From Glandiceps talaboti (Eukaryota; Hemichordata; Enteropneusta; Spengelidae): DNA of 64,000 bases. Under the pieces are notes generated by a model, which did no database searches, was not told where the DNA came from, and saw only the letters and a list, made by a program, of their open reading frames with translations. Below are positions 1 to 56,700 of the stretch, piece after piece (position 1 is the first letter of the stretch; the number at the start of each line of letters is the position of its first letter). Made by a program: the position numbers and the translations under genes. The stretch is from contig NC_135554.1 in the NCBI RefSeq assembly GCF_964340395.1, positions 2,537,001 through 2,601,000 of the forward strand, read 5' to 3'.

Positions 1-3000
1 GGTATCAATGAGTAGTAGTGAAATTGGTACTAGCCTTACTATTTGGTATCAATGAGTAGTAGTGAAATTGGTACTAGCCTTACTACTTGGTATCAATGAG
101 TAGTAGTGAAATTGGTACTAGCCTTACTACTTGGTATCAATGAGTAGTAGTGAAATTGGTACTAGCCTTACTACTTGGTATCAATGAGTAGTAGTGAAAT
201 TGGTACTAGCCTTACTACTTGGTATCAATGAGTAGTAGTGAAATTGGTACTAGCCTTACTACTTGGTATCAATGAGTAGTAGTGAAATTGGTACTAGCCT
301 TACTACTTGGTATCAATGAGTAGTAGTGAAATTGGTACTAGCCTTACTACTTGGTATCAATGAGTAGTAGTGAAATTGGTACTAGCCTTACTATTTGGTA
401 CCAATGAGTAGTAGTGAAATTGGTACTAGCCTTACTATTTGGTATCAATGAGTAGTGGTGAAATTGGTACTAGCCTTACTACTTGGTATCAATGAGTAGT
501 GGTGAAATTGGTACTAGCCTTACTACTTGGTATCAATGAGTAGAGGTGAAATTGGTACTAGCCTTACTACTTGGTATCAATGAGTAGTAGTGAAATTGGT
601 ACTAGCCTTACTACTTGGTATCAATGAGTAGTAGTGAAATTGGTACTAGCCTTACTACTTGGTATCAATGAGCAGTGGTGAAATTGGTACTAGCCTTACT
701 ACTTGGTATCAATGAGTAGTGGTGAAATTGGTACTAGCCTTACTATTTGGTATCAATGAGTAGTGGTGAAATTGGTACTAGCCTTACTACTTGGTATCAA
801 TGAGTAGTAGTGAAATTGGTACTAGCCTTACTACTTGGTATCAATGAGTAGAGGTGAAATTGGTACTAGCCTTACTACTTGGTATCAATGAGTAGTAGTG
901 AAATTGGTACTAGCCTTACTACTTGGTATCAATGAGTAGAGGTGAAATTGGTACTAGCCTTACTACTTGGTATCAATGAGTAGTGGTGAAATTGGTACTA
1001 GCCTTACTACTTGGTATCAATGAGTAGTAGTGAAATTGGTACTAGCCTTACTACTTGGTATCAATGAGTAGAGGTGAAATTGGTACTAGCCTTACTACTT
1101 GGTATCAATGAGTAGAGGTGAAATTGGTACTAGCCTTACTACTTGGTATCAATGAGTAGTAGTGAAATTGGTACTAGCCTTACTATTTGGTATCAATGAG
1201 TAGTGGTGAAATTGGTACTAGCCTTACTACTTGGTATCAATGAGTAGTAGTGAAATTGGTACTAGCCTTACTACTTGGTATCAATGAGTAGTAGTGAGAT
1301 TGGTACTAGCCTTACTACTTGGTATCAATGAGTAGAGGTGAAATTGGTACTAGCCTTACTACTTGGTATCAATGAGTAGTAGTGAAATTGGTACTGGCCT
1401 TACTACTTGGTATCAATGATCGAGTAGTAGTGAAATTGGTACTGGCCTTACTACTTGGTATCAATGAGTAGTAGTGAAATTGGTACTAGCCTTACTACTT
1501 GGTATCAATGAGTAGTGGTGAAATTGGTACTAGCCTTACTATTTGGTATCAATGAGTAGTAGTGAAATTGGTACTGGCCTTACTACTTGGTATCAATGAT
1601 CGAGTAGTAGTGAAATTGGTACTAGCCTTACTACGTGGTATCAATGAGTAGTGGTGAAATTGGTACTAGACTTACTATTTGGTATCAATGAGTAGTAGTG
1701 AAATTGGTACTAGCCTTACTACTTGGTATCAATGAGTAGTGGTGAAATTGGTACTAGCCTTACTATTTGGTATCAATGAGTAGTGGTGAAATTGGTACTA
1801 GCCTTACTACTTGGTATCAATGAGTAGTAGTGAAATTGGTACTAGCCTTACTATTTGGTATCAATGAGTAGTGGTGAAATTGGTACTAGCCTTACTACTT
1901 GGTATCAATGAGTAGTGGTGAAATTGGTACTAGCCTTACTGCTTGGTATCAATGAGTAGTAGTGAAATTGGTACTAGCCTTACTACTTGGTATCAATGAG
2001 TAGTAGTGAAATTGGTACTAGCCTTACTACTTGGTATCAATGAGTAGTAGTGAAATTGGTACTAGCCTTACTACTTGGTATCAATGAGTAGTAGTGAAAT
2101 TGGTACTAGCCTTACTACTTGGTATCAATGAGTAGTGGTGAAATTGGTACTAGCCTTACTACTTGGTATCAATGAGTAGTAGTGAAATTGGTACTAGCCT
2201 TACTACTTGGTATCAATGAGTAGTAGTGAAATTGGTACTAGCCTTACTACTTGGTATCAATGAGTAGTAGTGAAATTGGTACTAGCCTTACTACTTGGTA
2301 TCAATGAGTAGTGGTGAAATTGGTACTAGCCTTACTACTTGGTATCAATGAGTAGTCGTGAAATTGGTACTAGCCTTACTACTTGGTATCAATGAGTAGT
2401 AGTGAAATTGGTACTAGCCTTACTACTTGGTATCAATGAGTAGTGGTGAAATTGGTACTAGCCTTACTACTTGGTATCAATGAGTAGTGGTGAAATTGGT
2501 ACTAGCCTTACTACTTGGTATCAATGAGTAGTAGTGAAATTGGTACTAGCCTTACTACTTGGTATCAATGAGTAGTGGTGAAATTGGTACTAGCCTTACT
2601 ACTTGGTATCAATGAGTAGTAGTGAAATTGGTACTAGCCTTACTACTTGGTATCAATGAGTAGTAGTGAAATTGGTACTAGCCTTACTACTTGGTATCAA
2701 TGAGTAGTAGTGAAATTGGTACTAGCCTTACTACTTGGTATCAATGAGTAGTAGTGAAATTGGTACTAGCCTTACTACTTGGTATCAATGAGTAGTAGTG
2801 AAATTGGTACTAGCCTTACTACTTGGTATCAATGAGTAGTGGTGAAATTGGTACTAGCCTTACTACTTGGTATCAATGAGTAGTAGTGAAATTGGTACTA
2901 GCCTTACTACTTGGTATCAATGAGTAGTAGTGAAATTGGTACTAGCCTTACTACTTGGTATCAATGAGTAGTAGTGAAATTGGTACTAGCCTTACTACTT

Positions 3001-3740
3001 GGTATCAATGAGTAGTGGTGAAATTGGTACTAGCCTTACTACTTGGTATCAATGAGTAGTAGTGAAATTGGTACTAGCCTTACTACTTGGTATCAATGAG
3101 TAGTGGTGAAATTGGTACTAGCCTTACTACTTGGTATCAATGAGTAGTAGTGAAATTGGTACTAGCCTTACTACTTGGTATCAATGAGTAGTAGTGAAAT
3201 TGGTACTAGCCTTACTACTTGGTATCAATGAGTAGTAGTGAAATTGGTACTAGCCTTACTACTTGGTATCAATGAGTAGTAGTGAAATTGGTACTAGCCT
3301 TACTACTTGGTATCAATGAGTAGTAGTGAAATTGGTACTAGCCTTACTACTTGGTATCAATGAGTAGTGGTGAAATTGGTACTAGCCTTACTACTTGGTA
3401 TCAATGAGTAGTAGTGAAATTGGTACTAGCCTTACTACTTGGTATCAATGAGTAGTAGTGAAATTGGTACTAGCCTTACTATTTGGTACCAATGAGTAGT
3501 AGTGAAATTGGTACTAGCCTTACTACTTGGTATCAATGAGTAGTGGTGAAATTGGTACTAGCCTTACTACTTGGTATCAATGAGTAGTGGTGAAATTGGT
3601 ACTAGCCTTACTACTTGGTATCAATGAGTAGTAGTGAAATTGGTACTGGCCTTACTATTTGGTATCAATGAGTAGTAGTGAAATTGGTACTAGCCTTACT
3701 ACTTGGTATCAATGAGTAGTGGTGAAATTGGTACTAGCCT
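1..3740. repeat. 44-bp minisatellite, about 85 copies, open at the left window edge
   Basis: Head-to-tail units of 44 bp, each starting GGTATCAATGAGTAG and containing GAAATTGGTACTAGCC. Most variation is at a few fixed sites (GTAGTAGTG, GTAGTGGTG or GTAGAGGTG; ACTACTT or ACTATTT). Two units carry a 4-base ATCG insertion near 1419 and 1599, exactly four units plus 4 bases apart, so a block of four units was duplicated. The array is cut by position 1. It should lie in an intron (or 5' region) of the EPS15 gene, upstream of the first visible exon. Confidence 0.97.
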
Positions 3741-3990
3741 TATCAATGGGTGCCACTGAGGAGTGGTCAGATTTGTACTGGTGTTGCCACTGTGTGCCAC
3801 TGATGAGTGTTCAAACTGGTAATGGCATTACCACTGGGTGCGAAGGAGTAGTGGTCAAATTGGTACTGGCCTTACCACTGTGTGCAACTGAGGAGTGGTC
3901 AGACTGGTACAGGTGTTACCACTGTGTGTCACTGAGCAGTGGTCAAATTGGTACTGGCCTTATCACTGGGTGCCATTAAGTAGTAGTCAG
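3741..3990. repeat. Decayed edge of the 44-bp minisatellite
   Basis: The 44-bp rhythm continues (GGTGCCACTGAGGAGTGGTCA-like units with TTGGTACTGG) but units differ from each other at many sites. This is the pattern expected of an array flank that no longer takes part in homogenisation. The short open frames here are a by-product of the repeat. Confidence 0.85.
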
Positions 3991-6240
3991 ATTGGTAAGA
4001 TCTTGCGAGATATGCAAATATGCCTAACAATGGTTGTCAAGAGGGTCAAGCTATCAGCCTTGCCATGTTGTTTACATAAAGGTCAATGCATTCATCTGAA
4101 AAAAATACTCCCTTCTGTGCCCATCTACATGTACAACTGTAAGTCGTCATGGAAAACATTGACAAATTGAAAGTATCCAAACTAAAGAGCATGTTATGAA
4201 AATTTGGAATGTCAACAACAAGTTATTAAAAAAATATGTCATGGTGTTACACTGTTATTTCCGAATTGACTGTCATTTCTGTGAATACATTGTCTGTGCC
4301 AAACTTACGCAGCATAGTAGATGGCTATAATATTTCAATCTTGAGAAATGGTAATTAATGACAAGCAAAATCGAGTAGTTTTGATTATTAGTACACATGT
4401 ACAGAGTTAGCGCTAGGATTTTCAAACTAAATTTGTGCCAAAAAGTACACATTTTCTTTTAGCCACAGAGGTATCTTATTAGCCACACAGTCCACATTTA
4501 ATATGTGATTAGAAACAAGATTGGCATGGGCTTACTGTTAGCAAATGTTTGGTTATTGCTTTGAAGTTGTGGAACACGACATTGATTCGCAGTTCTGAGT
4601 TGTTGTAATTATTAGCTAAATCTCTTAGTTCAGTGTGACCTGTAAAATTTGAATATGACCCAACATATGGAAAACATATAAACAGTTTCATGTGCCCCAT
4701 GGCCATTTCCTGACGCGGAGAGTACATCTTGGGTAGTTTAGAAACTAAGTGCTATTATCAATATCTATCGACGTGATTGGTTACTTATTAACAGACTGGT
4801 TAGACAGGGTCTGCATCAATATGACGGCCATTACACAAAGCATCTTCCATTAATGGGCAAAGCGATGGTCAAATTTAGACCACATTGGGCGGTCTATGCT
4901 GAAATCTTCACTCAGATAAATTCATACTGCCATGTCACCATTTCAGTCTCACTAAAACTTCAACTTTCTTTTTGAGCTTCGCTACTAGATTGAATGCATT
5001 ACATGAATTTAACATTCACTACATACTCTCACTCGTGGGTGAACATGGTTCACGCGTAATGTTAAGGCATCGTACAAGAATAAACAAATCTCTATGTATA
5101 TACCAAGTTAATAGTTCTCTTCAGCAACATAAATTTTTTTCAAACATGTCTCTGTCAAGTTGATAGTTAATGCTGTCATTCATGTCATGGAAGTTGGTTA
5201 GTTTGTGTACTGTAGTGCTGTGTACATAGTGTACTGTACTCTGTATGGCCTGACTCTGAGAAGGGCCGGGGCGCATATATTTCCAGAGAATGATTACTGC
5301 ATGGAAAATCAAAAGCCAAGAAAGATAACATTAAATCACATTATAGAATATTATTGTGACATTTTGGAAGTACAAGCTGTGTGTACGTGTATACAGTGTG
5401 TGGAAGAATGACATGTACAGCGTGCATGTAATTTGTAAACATTTCGTAATGTATTCTGTGTACATCTGAAATTAAATATATATCGTGTGTATGCAAATTC
5501 GGAAAAGACACACCGTCCTGGGATTTTGACGCTAATTTTGGCGAGAACGCATCTTAAAAAAGTGACTGCTGGAATGACCGTGGAATGATACGACCACAAA
5601 CATTATCATTTTTTTTTTGCCAATTAGGAATTTTATTCGCATTTTGCGACTGTGGCGAGTGCCAGCACTAACTCTACATATACATGGTGGAAGCAATTTC
5701 CATCACCAATTCAATATTAGTATTTAGTACGCTATGCACATGAAGTGACGTGTAGTACATGTAGTAGTACACATACACCATAAGCCCTTACGTACCATTG
5801 ACATTTACACATTTTTAAGAGAACAAATGCTCCGGTTTGGTCCTAAAGTTCAGAATTGAAAAGTTCTAAATTATCAAGTGGATCCAACTCTAATTCAAAA
5901 TGTAATATTTTCATGAAACTGATGTCAAAGGTAACACTGTCAATTTCAGCCACTCTTCATCTGTGCCCAGACAGCCATAAATCACAGTCTGACAGCTAGT
6001 TATGAAACCCCTGCTGGCGACTTTTACATACGCACATCAATTTTACAACCATACTTTAAAAGTCTGCTTCCCTTGATCTATCATACATACTGCACTGTAC
6101 ATGCGATTACGTTGAGAACAATGGTATTGCTAAGTGTTTGACACTTCAGCTTGATATACCCTAACGTGGTTGCTATGCACTCGTGAGATCTTCCGCAAGA
6201 CGGAAGATTGTTTATTGTTGTTAATTGTTTTGTTTTACAG
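3991..6240 (+). other. Intronic or 5' sequence, no exon found
   Basis: AT-rich single-copy sequence that ends in a pyrimidine-containing acceptor (TTGTTTTACAG) at 6240. I searched it for the missing N-terminal EH1 exon (a short peptide of the NP-x-Y-E-K-x-Y type) and did not see one, so that exon is probably left of the window. Small open frames on both strands show no recognisable protein. Confidence 0.6.
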
Positions 6241-50576
<44,336 letters not shown>

Positions 50577-51404
50577 CCTGAAGTGTGAGGTATACTTATG
50601 CTGTAGAGAGCTCTGTGTGTTTAGTCAGGTTCATGTACATGTAGAGATAGGCTCTATCCATGATAACATAGCCACTGATTACAGTATGTGTTCACATATA
50701 TTGTCAATGTATAGATAGCATCGAATACTACTAGGGAAATAGAAATATGTGATAATGCTTTATGCAAATTGCATGTATTGTCAAATTTGAAACTACTGAT
50801 CATCGTAAATAAGTTATATCTACTTTGTATACCTGTGCTGGTAGTGAAGTAAAAAAAGCTTGTATTTAGTCAATATGTGATCAAATTTGACAAGGAATTG
50901 ACATGTGGTTGTAAAATAGATGTCTGAGCATTTCTGCTGCCAATACTTTACAATTGTTGAATTAATGTGGTATGTGATTGATATGTAGACTCTCACAAAA
51001 TACAACAGCTCATTACAGCTCATGGTAGACTAAAACTAGTCTCAGATTCAGCTTCAGATTTAGTATGGCCTGGGTGATTCAAATCAGACTCAGATTTAGC
51101 ATCTCCTGGTAAACTAAAACTAGCCTAAGATTTAGCATCACATAATTACAATCTTTCTTGCCAATAAAAATCCAGTAATACTGATATGCATGATGTATGT
51201 GTCTTCTATTAAGATACTGTCTGAATCACTCTATCAACCATATTCAAATCATGGCATTTAGTGATTAGTCTTACAAATGCTTTGACTATCTGTCAATAGT
51301 GTAAAATCTTGTTTTAATTGTATTTCTTCCATTTCAAACATTGTTGTTGCCAATATTGAAATAAAGGAGATGTTTACACTGGGAACTTGCAATAGCATTT
51401 ATGC
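50577..51404 (+). other. EPS15: EPS15 3' untranslated region
   Basis: AT-rich, no open frame of note. Two likely poly(A) signals lie here (next entry). Short repeats of CAGATTTAG and AGACTAAAACTAG at 51030-51135. Confidence 0.7.
51163..51365 (+). terminator. EPS15: Candidate poly(A) signals of EPS15
   Basis: AATAAA at 51163-51168 is followed about 25 bases later by GU-rich ATGTATGTGTC (51193-51203), the best-formed site. A second AATAAA is at 51360-51365. More distal AATAAA at 53395, 53672 and 53754 could serve longer transcripts, which would then include the octamer array. Confidence 0.5.
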
Positions 51405-52060
51405 ATGCAAATTAGACTACCGGCATGCAATTCATGCAAATTAGACTACCGGCATGCAATTCATGCAAATTAGACTACCGGCGTGCAATTCATTCAAATT
51501 AGACTACTTGCATGCAATTCATTCAAATTAGACTATTGGCATGCAATTCATGCAAATTAGTTTGTTGGCAAGCAATTCATGCAAATTAGTTTGTTGGCAT
51601 GCAATTCATGCAAATTAGTTTGTTGGCAAGCAATTCATGCAAATTAGTTTGTTGGCATGCAATTCATGCAAATTAGTTTGTTGGCAAGCAATTCATGCAA
51701 ATTAGTTTGTTGGCATGCAATTCATGCAAATTAGACTACTGGCATGCAATTCATGCAAATTAGTTTGTTGGCATGCAATTCATGCAAATTAGACTACCGG
51801 CATGCAATTCATGCAAATTAGACTACTGGCATGCAATTCATGCAAATTAGACTACCGGCGTGCAATTCATGCAAATTAGACTACTTGCATGCAATTCATT
51901 CAAATTAGACTATTGGCATGCAATTCATGCAAATTAGTTTGTTGGCATGCAATTCATGCAAATTAGTTTGTTGGCATGCAATTCATGCAAATTAGTTTGT
52001 TGGCATGCAATTCATGCAAATTAGACTACTGGCATGCAATTCATGAAAATTAAACTTTTG
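51405..52060. repeat. 29-bp array carrying the POU octamer ATGCAAAT, about 22 units
   Basis: Units read CATGCAATTCATGCAAATTA plus GACTACCGG, GACTACTGG or GTTTGTTGG. Most units keep the exact octamer ATGCAAAT, the consensus site of POU/Oct factors. About three have ATTCAAAT. The two subtypes are intermixed in blocks. It lies just after the EPS15 coding end. Confidence 0.93.
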
Positions 52061-52375
52061 ACATGTAGAAGCACTACTATGTATGCAAATTAGATTGCTG
52101 ACATGGAGTAACATTTATGTTTACAAATTAGACTACTGACATGTTGGCTTGACTTTGTTGTACAGTACTATGGATGTGTTCAAGTCTTAATATTTAGATG
52201 TGATGTGAGTTGAGGTGAAAGCAGTAAGTCAAGCTATAGAAAGAAGGAGGCTACAGTATATGAGTGTTTTGAATGACTTAGAGTTTTACAGTTTTCAAGC
52301 ATTTGTGTATAATTATCCCACCCTGACTACTAAAAAGAAAATATATTAATATTGTGTGATGACACCATCTGTCTC

Positions 52376-52684
52376 CCATGATCCCACCCAGTCCTGTCTC
52401 CCATGATCCCACTCTGTCCTGTCTCCCATCATCCCACACTGTCCAGTCTCCCATCATCCCACACTGTCCTGTCTCCCATCATCCCACACTGTCCTGTCTC
52501 CCATCATCTCACTCTGTCCTGTCTCCCATCATGCCACACTGTCCTGTCTCCCATCATCCCACACTGTCCTGTCTCCCATCATCCCACTCTACCCTGTCTC
52601 CCATCATCCCACACTGTCCTGTCTCCCATCATCCCACACTGTCCTGTCTCCCATCATCCCACACTGTCCTGTCTCCATCATGCC
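52376..52684. repeat. 25-bp pyrimidine-rich minisatellite, about 12 copies
   Basis: Units read TGTCCTGTCTCCCATCATCC plus CACAC. The + strand is C/T-rich. The overlapping 108- and 127-codon frames are artefacts of the repeat. Confidence 0.95.
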
Positions 52685-53799
52685 ACCCTTACCATCGTAC
52701 TATACATGTACAAGTCACAATTAATTTGATAACAATAGCTTATATGAAAATATTGGATTGATGACAAGTATCTATGATATATAAAGTGACTGCTATTAAT
52801 ATAACCTTCATATAATATTACACTGCCTATATGTAGTGTGCATACTAGGTTAGTGCAATTGGCAAAGTTTAACAACTTGTATGTAATTATGTATATCCAA
52901 GATGATTATACTAATTTGTAGAGTAAGTTCATAAAGTATTTATTCTAATTTGAGTTTGTCAACAGTATTATCCCTGTGTCACAGTCAGTAATTGTTTTGT
53001 ATTGAGTATTTAGTATTCACTATTTGGAGTTATTGATGTATTTTTACTCCTTATGCTTTGCCATAAGCCGTGGTGTGATGGTATTGCCATAATGTGTTGT
53101 TACTCAAAATACCATGTAACCCATGATGCATTATTACACTTTAGTGTTTAGGTACTAGGTCATAGGTCATGCTATATGGATGATGCATTTGGGTCTTGTT
53201 TTGAGTTATTTTCAGGAAAAAATATAACATTATTTTGCAACTGACTTAAATTTTAAAAAACCCACAAGTGCCAACTGTGTTATTGGTTTATAATATTATT
53301 CCTCAACCAAGTAGAATTGTTACAATGTTGTAATGATGTATTAATACAAAATTAGTAGATTCACTCAATTATCAAGTGTAGCACTAAATTTAGAAATAAA
53401 GATGGCAGCCACCATACACACCAACACTAAAGTTGTCTTCCTGTGGTGAATTGCATTGTGGGTTACAGTAATACAACCTTGATACTTTGACTTTGATTCT
53501 TTGAAGTGAAATGACTGCCATTTTAATGATTTATGACTGAATCATTTTGTAATCTATAATGTAGTATTTGTCTAACACAATGTATCGCTAGTGTAGTAGT
53601 AAATTCACTTAGTATACTGTGCATTGTGACAATTGCAATTGTGAATAGAGTGATACACAGCCTGGCTTTCAAATAAAACAGTATTGACAGTTGAGTTAGT
53701 GAATTTTAGGGAAGATAAGATAAAATGAAGCTTGTTGTTTTACAATACTGGCAAATAAAAGTAAATCTGTACTCTCCCTTTGTAATCAACTGTTTCTAT
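52685..53799 (+). other. Downstream sequence, no gene seen
   Basis: AT-rich single-copy DNA between EPS15 and the 36-bp satellite. It contains AATAAA at 53395, 53672 and 53754. No exon or RNA gene recognised. Confidence 0.7.
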
Positions 53800-56700
53800 C
53801 TTGTGTCTGAGTTTACTGATTTGGAGTGTTCCTACCTTGTATCTAAGTTTACTGATTTGGAGTGTTCCTACCTTGTGTCTGAGTTTACTGATTTGGAGTG
53901 TTCCTACCTTGTGTCTGAGTTTACTGACTTGGAGTGTTCCTACCGTGTATCTGAGTTTACTGAGTTGGAGTGTTCCTACCCTGTGTCTGAGTTTACGGAG
54001 TTGGAGTGTTCCTACCTTGTGTCTGAATTTACTGATTTGGAGTGTTCCTACCTTGTATCTGAGTTTACTGATTTGGAGTGTTCCTACCTTGTGTCTGAGT
54101 TTACTGATTTGGAGTGTTCCTACCTTGTGTCTGAGTTTACTGATTTGGAGTGTTCCTACCTTGTATCTAAGTTTACGGAGTTGGAGTGTTCCTACCTTGT
54201 ATCTAAGTTTACTGATTTGGAGTGTTCCTACCTTGTATCTGAGTTTACTGATTTGGAGTGTTCCTACCTTGTGTCTGAGTTTACTGATTTGGAGTGTTCC
54301 TACCTTGTGTCTGAGTTTACTGAGTTGGAGTGTTCCTACCTTGTATCTAAGTTTACTGAGTTGGAGTGTTCCTACCTTGTATCTGAGTTTACTGAGTTGG
54401 AGTGTTCCTACCTTGTATCTGAGTTTATGGAGTTGGAGTGTTCCTACCTTTTATCTGAGTTTACTGAGTTGGAGTGTTCTACCGTGTATCTGAGTTTATT
54501 GAGTTGGAGTGTGCCTACCTTGTGTCTGAGTTTACTGAGTTGGAGTGTTCCTACCTTGTGTCTGAGTTTACTGAGTTGGAGTGTTCCTACCTTGTGTCTG
54601 AGTTTACAGAGTTGTAGTGTTCCTACCTTGTGTCTGAGTGTACTGAGTTGGAGTGTTCCTACTGTGTATCTGAGTTTACTGAGTTGGAGTGTTCCTACCT
54701 TGTATCTGAGTTTACTGAGTTGGAGTGTTTCTACCTTGTGTCTGAGTTTACTGAGTTGGAGTGTTCCTACCTTGTGTCTGAGTTTATGGAGTTCGAGTGT
54801 TCCTACCTTGTGTCTGAGTGTACTTAGTTGGAGTGTTCCTACCTTGTGTCTGAGTTTACTTAGTTGGAGTGTTCCTACCGTGTATCTGAGTTTACTGAGT
54901 TGGAGTGTTCCTACCTTGTATCTGAGTTTACTTAGTTGGAGTGTTCCTACCGTGTATCTGAGTTTACTGAGTTGGAGTGTTCCTACCTTGTATCTGAGTT
55001 TACTGATTTGGAGTGTTCCTACCTTGTGTCTGAGTTTACTGAGTTGGAGTGTTCCTACCGTGTATCTGAGTTTACTGATTTGGAGTGTTCCTACCTTGTA
55101 TCTGAGTTTACTGAGTTGGAGTGTTCCTACCTTGTGTCTGAGTTTACTGAGTTGGAGTGTTCCTACCTTGTGTCTGAGTTTACTGATTTGGAGTGTTCCT
55201 ACCGTGTATCTGAGTTTACTGAGTTGGAGTGTTCCTACCTTGTATCTGAGTTTACTGAGTTGGAGTGTTCCTACCTTGTGTCTGAGTTTACTGATTTGGA
55301 GTGTTCCTACCGTGTATCTGAGTTTACTGAGTTGGAGTGTTCCTACCTTGTGTCTGAGTTTACTGATTTGGAGTGTTCCTACCTTGTATCTGAGTTTACT
55401 GAGTTGGAGTGTTCCTACCTTGTGTCTGAGTTTACTGAGTTGGAGTGTTCCTACCTTGTATCTGAGTTTATTGAGTTGGAGTGTTCCTACCTTGTATCTG
55501 AGTTTACTGAGTTGGAGTGTTCCTACCTTGTATCTGAGTTTACTGAGTTGGAGTGTTCCTATCTTGTGTCTGAGTTTACTGATTTGGAGTGTTCCTACCA
55601 TGTATCTGAGTTTACTGAGTTGGAGTGTTCCTACCTTGTATCTAAGTTTACTGAGTTGTAGTGTTCCTACCTTGTGTCTGAGTGTACTGAGTTGGAGTGT
55701 TCCTACTGTGTATCTGAGTTTACTGAGTTGGAGTGTTCCTACCTTGTATCTGAGTTTACTGAGTTGGAGTGTTCCTACCTTGTGTCTGAGTTTACTGAGT
55801 TGGAGTGTTCCTACCTTGTGTCTGAGTTTACTGATTTGGAGTGTTCCTACCTTGTATCTAAGTTTACTGAGTTGGAGTGTTCCTACCTTGTATCTAAGTT
55901 TACTTAGTTGTAGTGTTCCTACCTTGTGTCTGAGTTTACTGATTTGGAGTGTTCCTACCGTGTATCTGAGTTTATGGAGTTGGAGTGTTCCTACCTTTTA
56001 TCTGAGTTTACTGAGTTGGAGTGTTCTACCGTGTATCTGAGTTTATTGAGTTGGAGTGTGCCTACCTTGTGTCTGAGTTTACTGAGTTGGAGTGTTCCTA
56101 CCTTGTGTCTGAGTTTACTGAGTTGGAGTGTTCCTACCTTGTGTCTGAGTTTACAGAGTTGTAGTGTTCCTACCTTGTGTCTGAGTGTACTGAGTTGGAG
56201 TGTTCCTACTGTGTATCTGAGTTTACTGAGTTGGAGTGTTCCTACCTTGTATCTGAGTTTACTGAGTTGGAGTGTTTCTACCTTGTGTCTGAGTTTACTG
56301 AGTTGGAGTGTTCCTACCTTGTGTCTGAGTTTATGGAGTTCGAGTGTTCCTACCTTGTGTCTGAGTGTACTTAGTTGGAGTGTTCCTACCTTGTGTCTGA
56401 GTTTACTTAGTTGGAGTGTTCCTACCGTGTATCTGAGTTTACTGAGTTGGAGTGTTCCTACCTTGTATCTGAGTTTACTGAGTTGGAGTGTTCCTACCTT
56501 GTATCTGAGTTTACTTAGTTGGAGTGTTCCTACCGTGTATCTGAGTTTACTGAGTTGGAGTGTTCCTACCTTGTATCTGAGTTTACTGATTTGGAGTGTT
56601 CCTACCTTGTGTCTGAGTTTACTGAGTTGGAGTGTTCCTACCGTGTATCTGAGTTTACTGATTTGGAGTGTTCCTACCTTGTATCTGAGTTTACTGAGTT

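Noticed and set aside
3991-6240. Missing first EPS15 coding exon
   Set aside because: I looked for the N-terminal EH1 helix sequence with a proper donor and found none here; the exon is probably upstream of the window.
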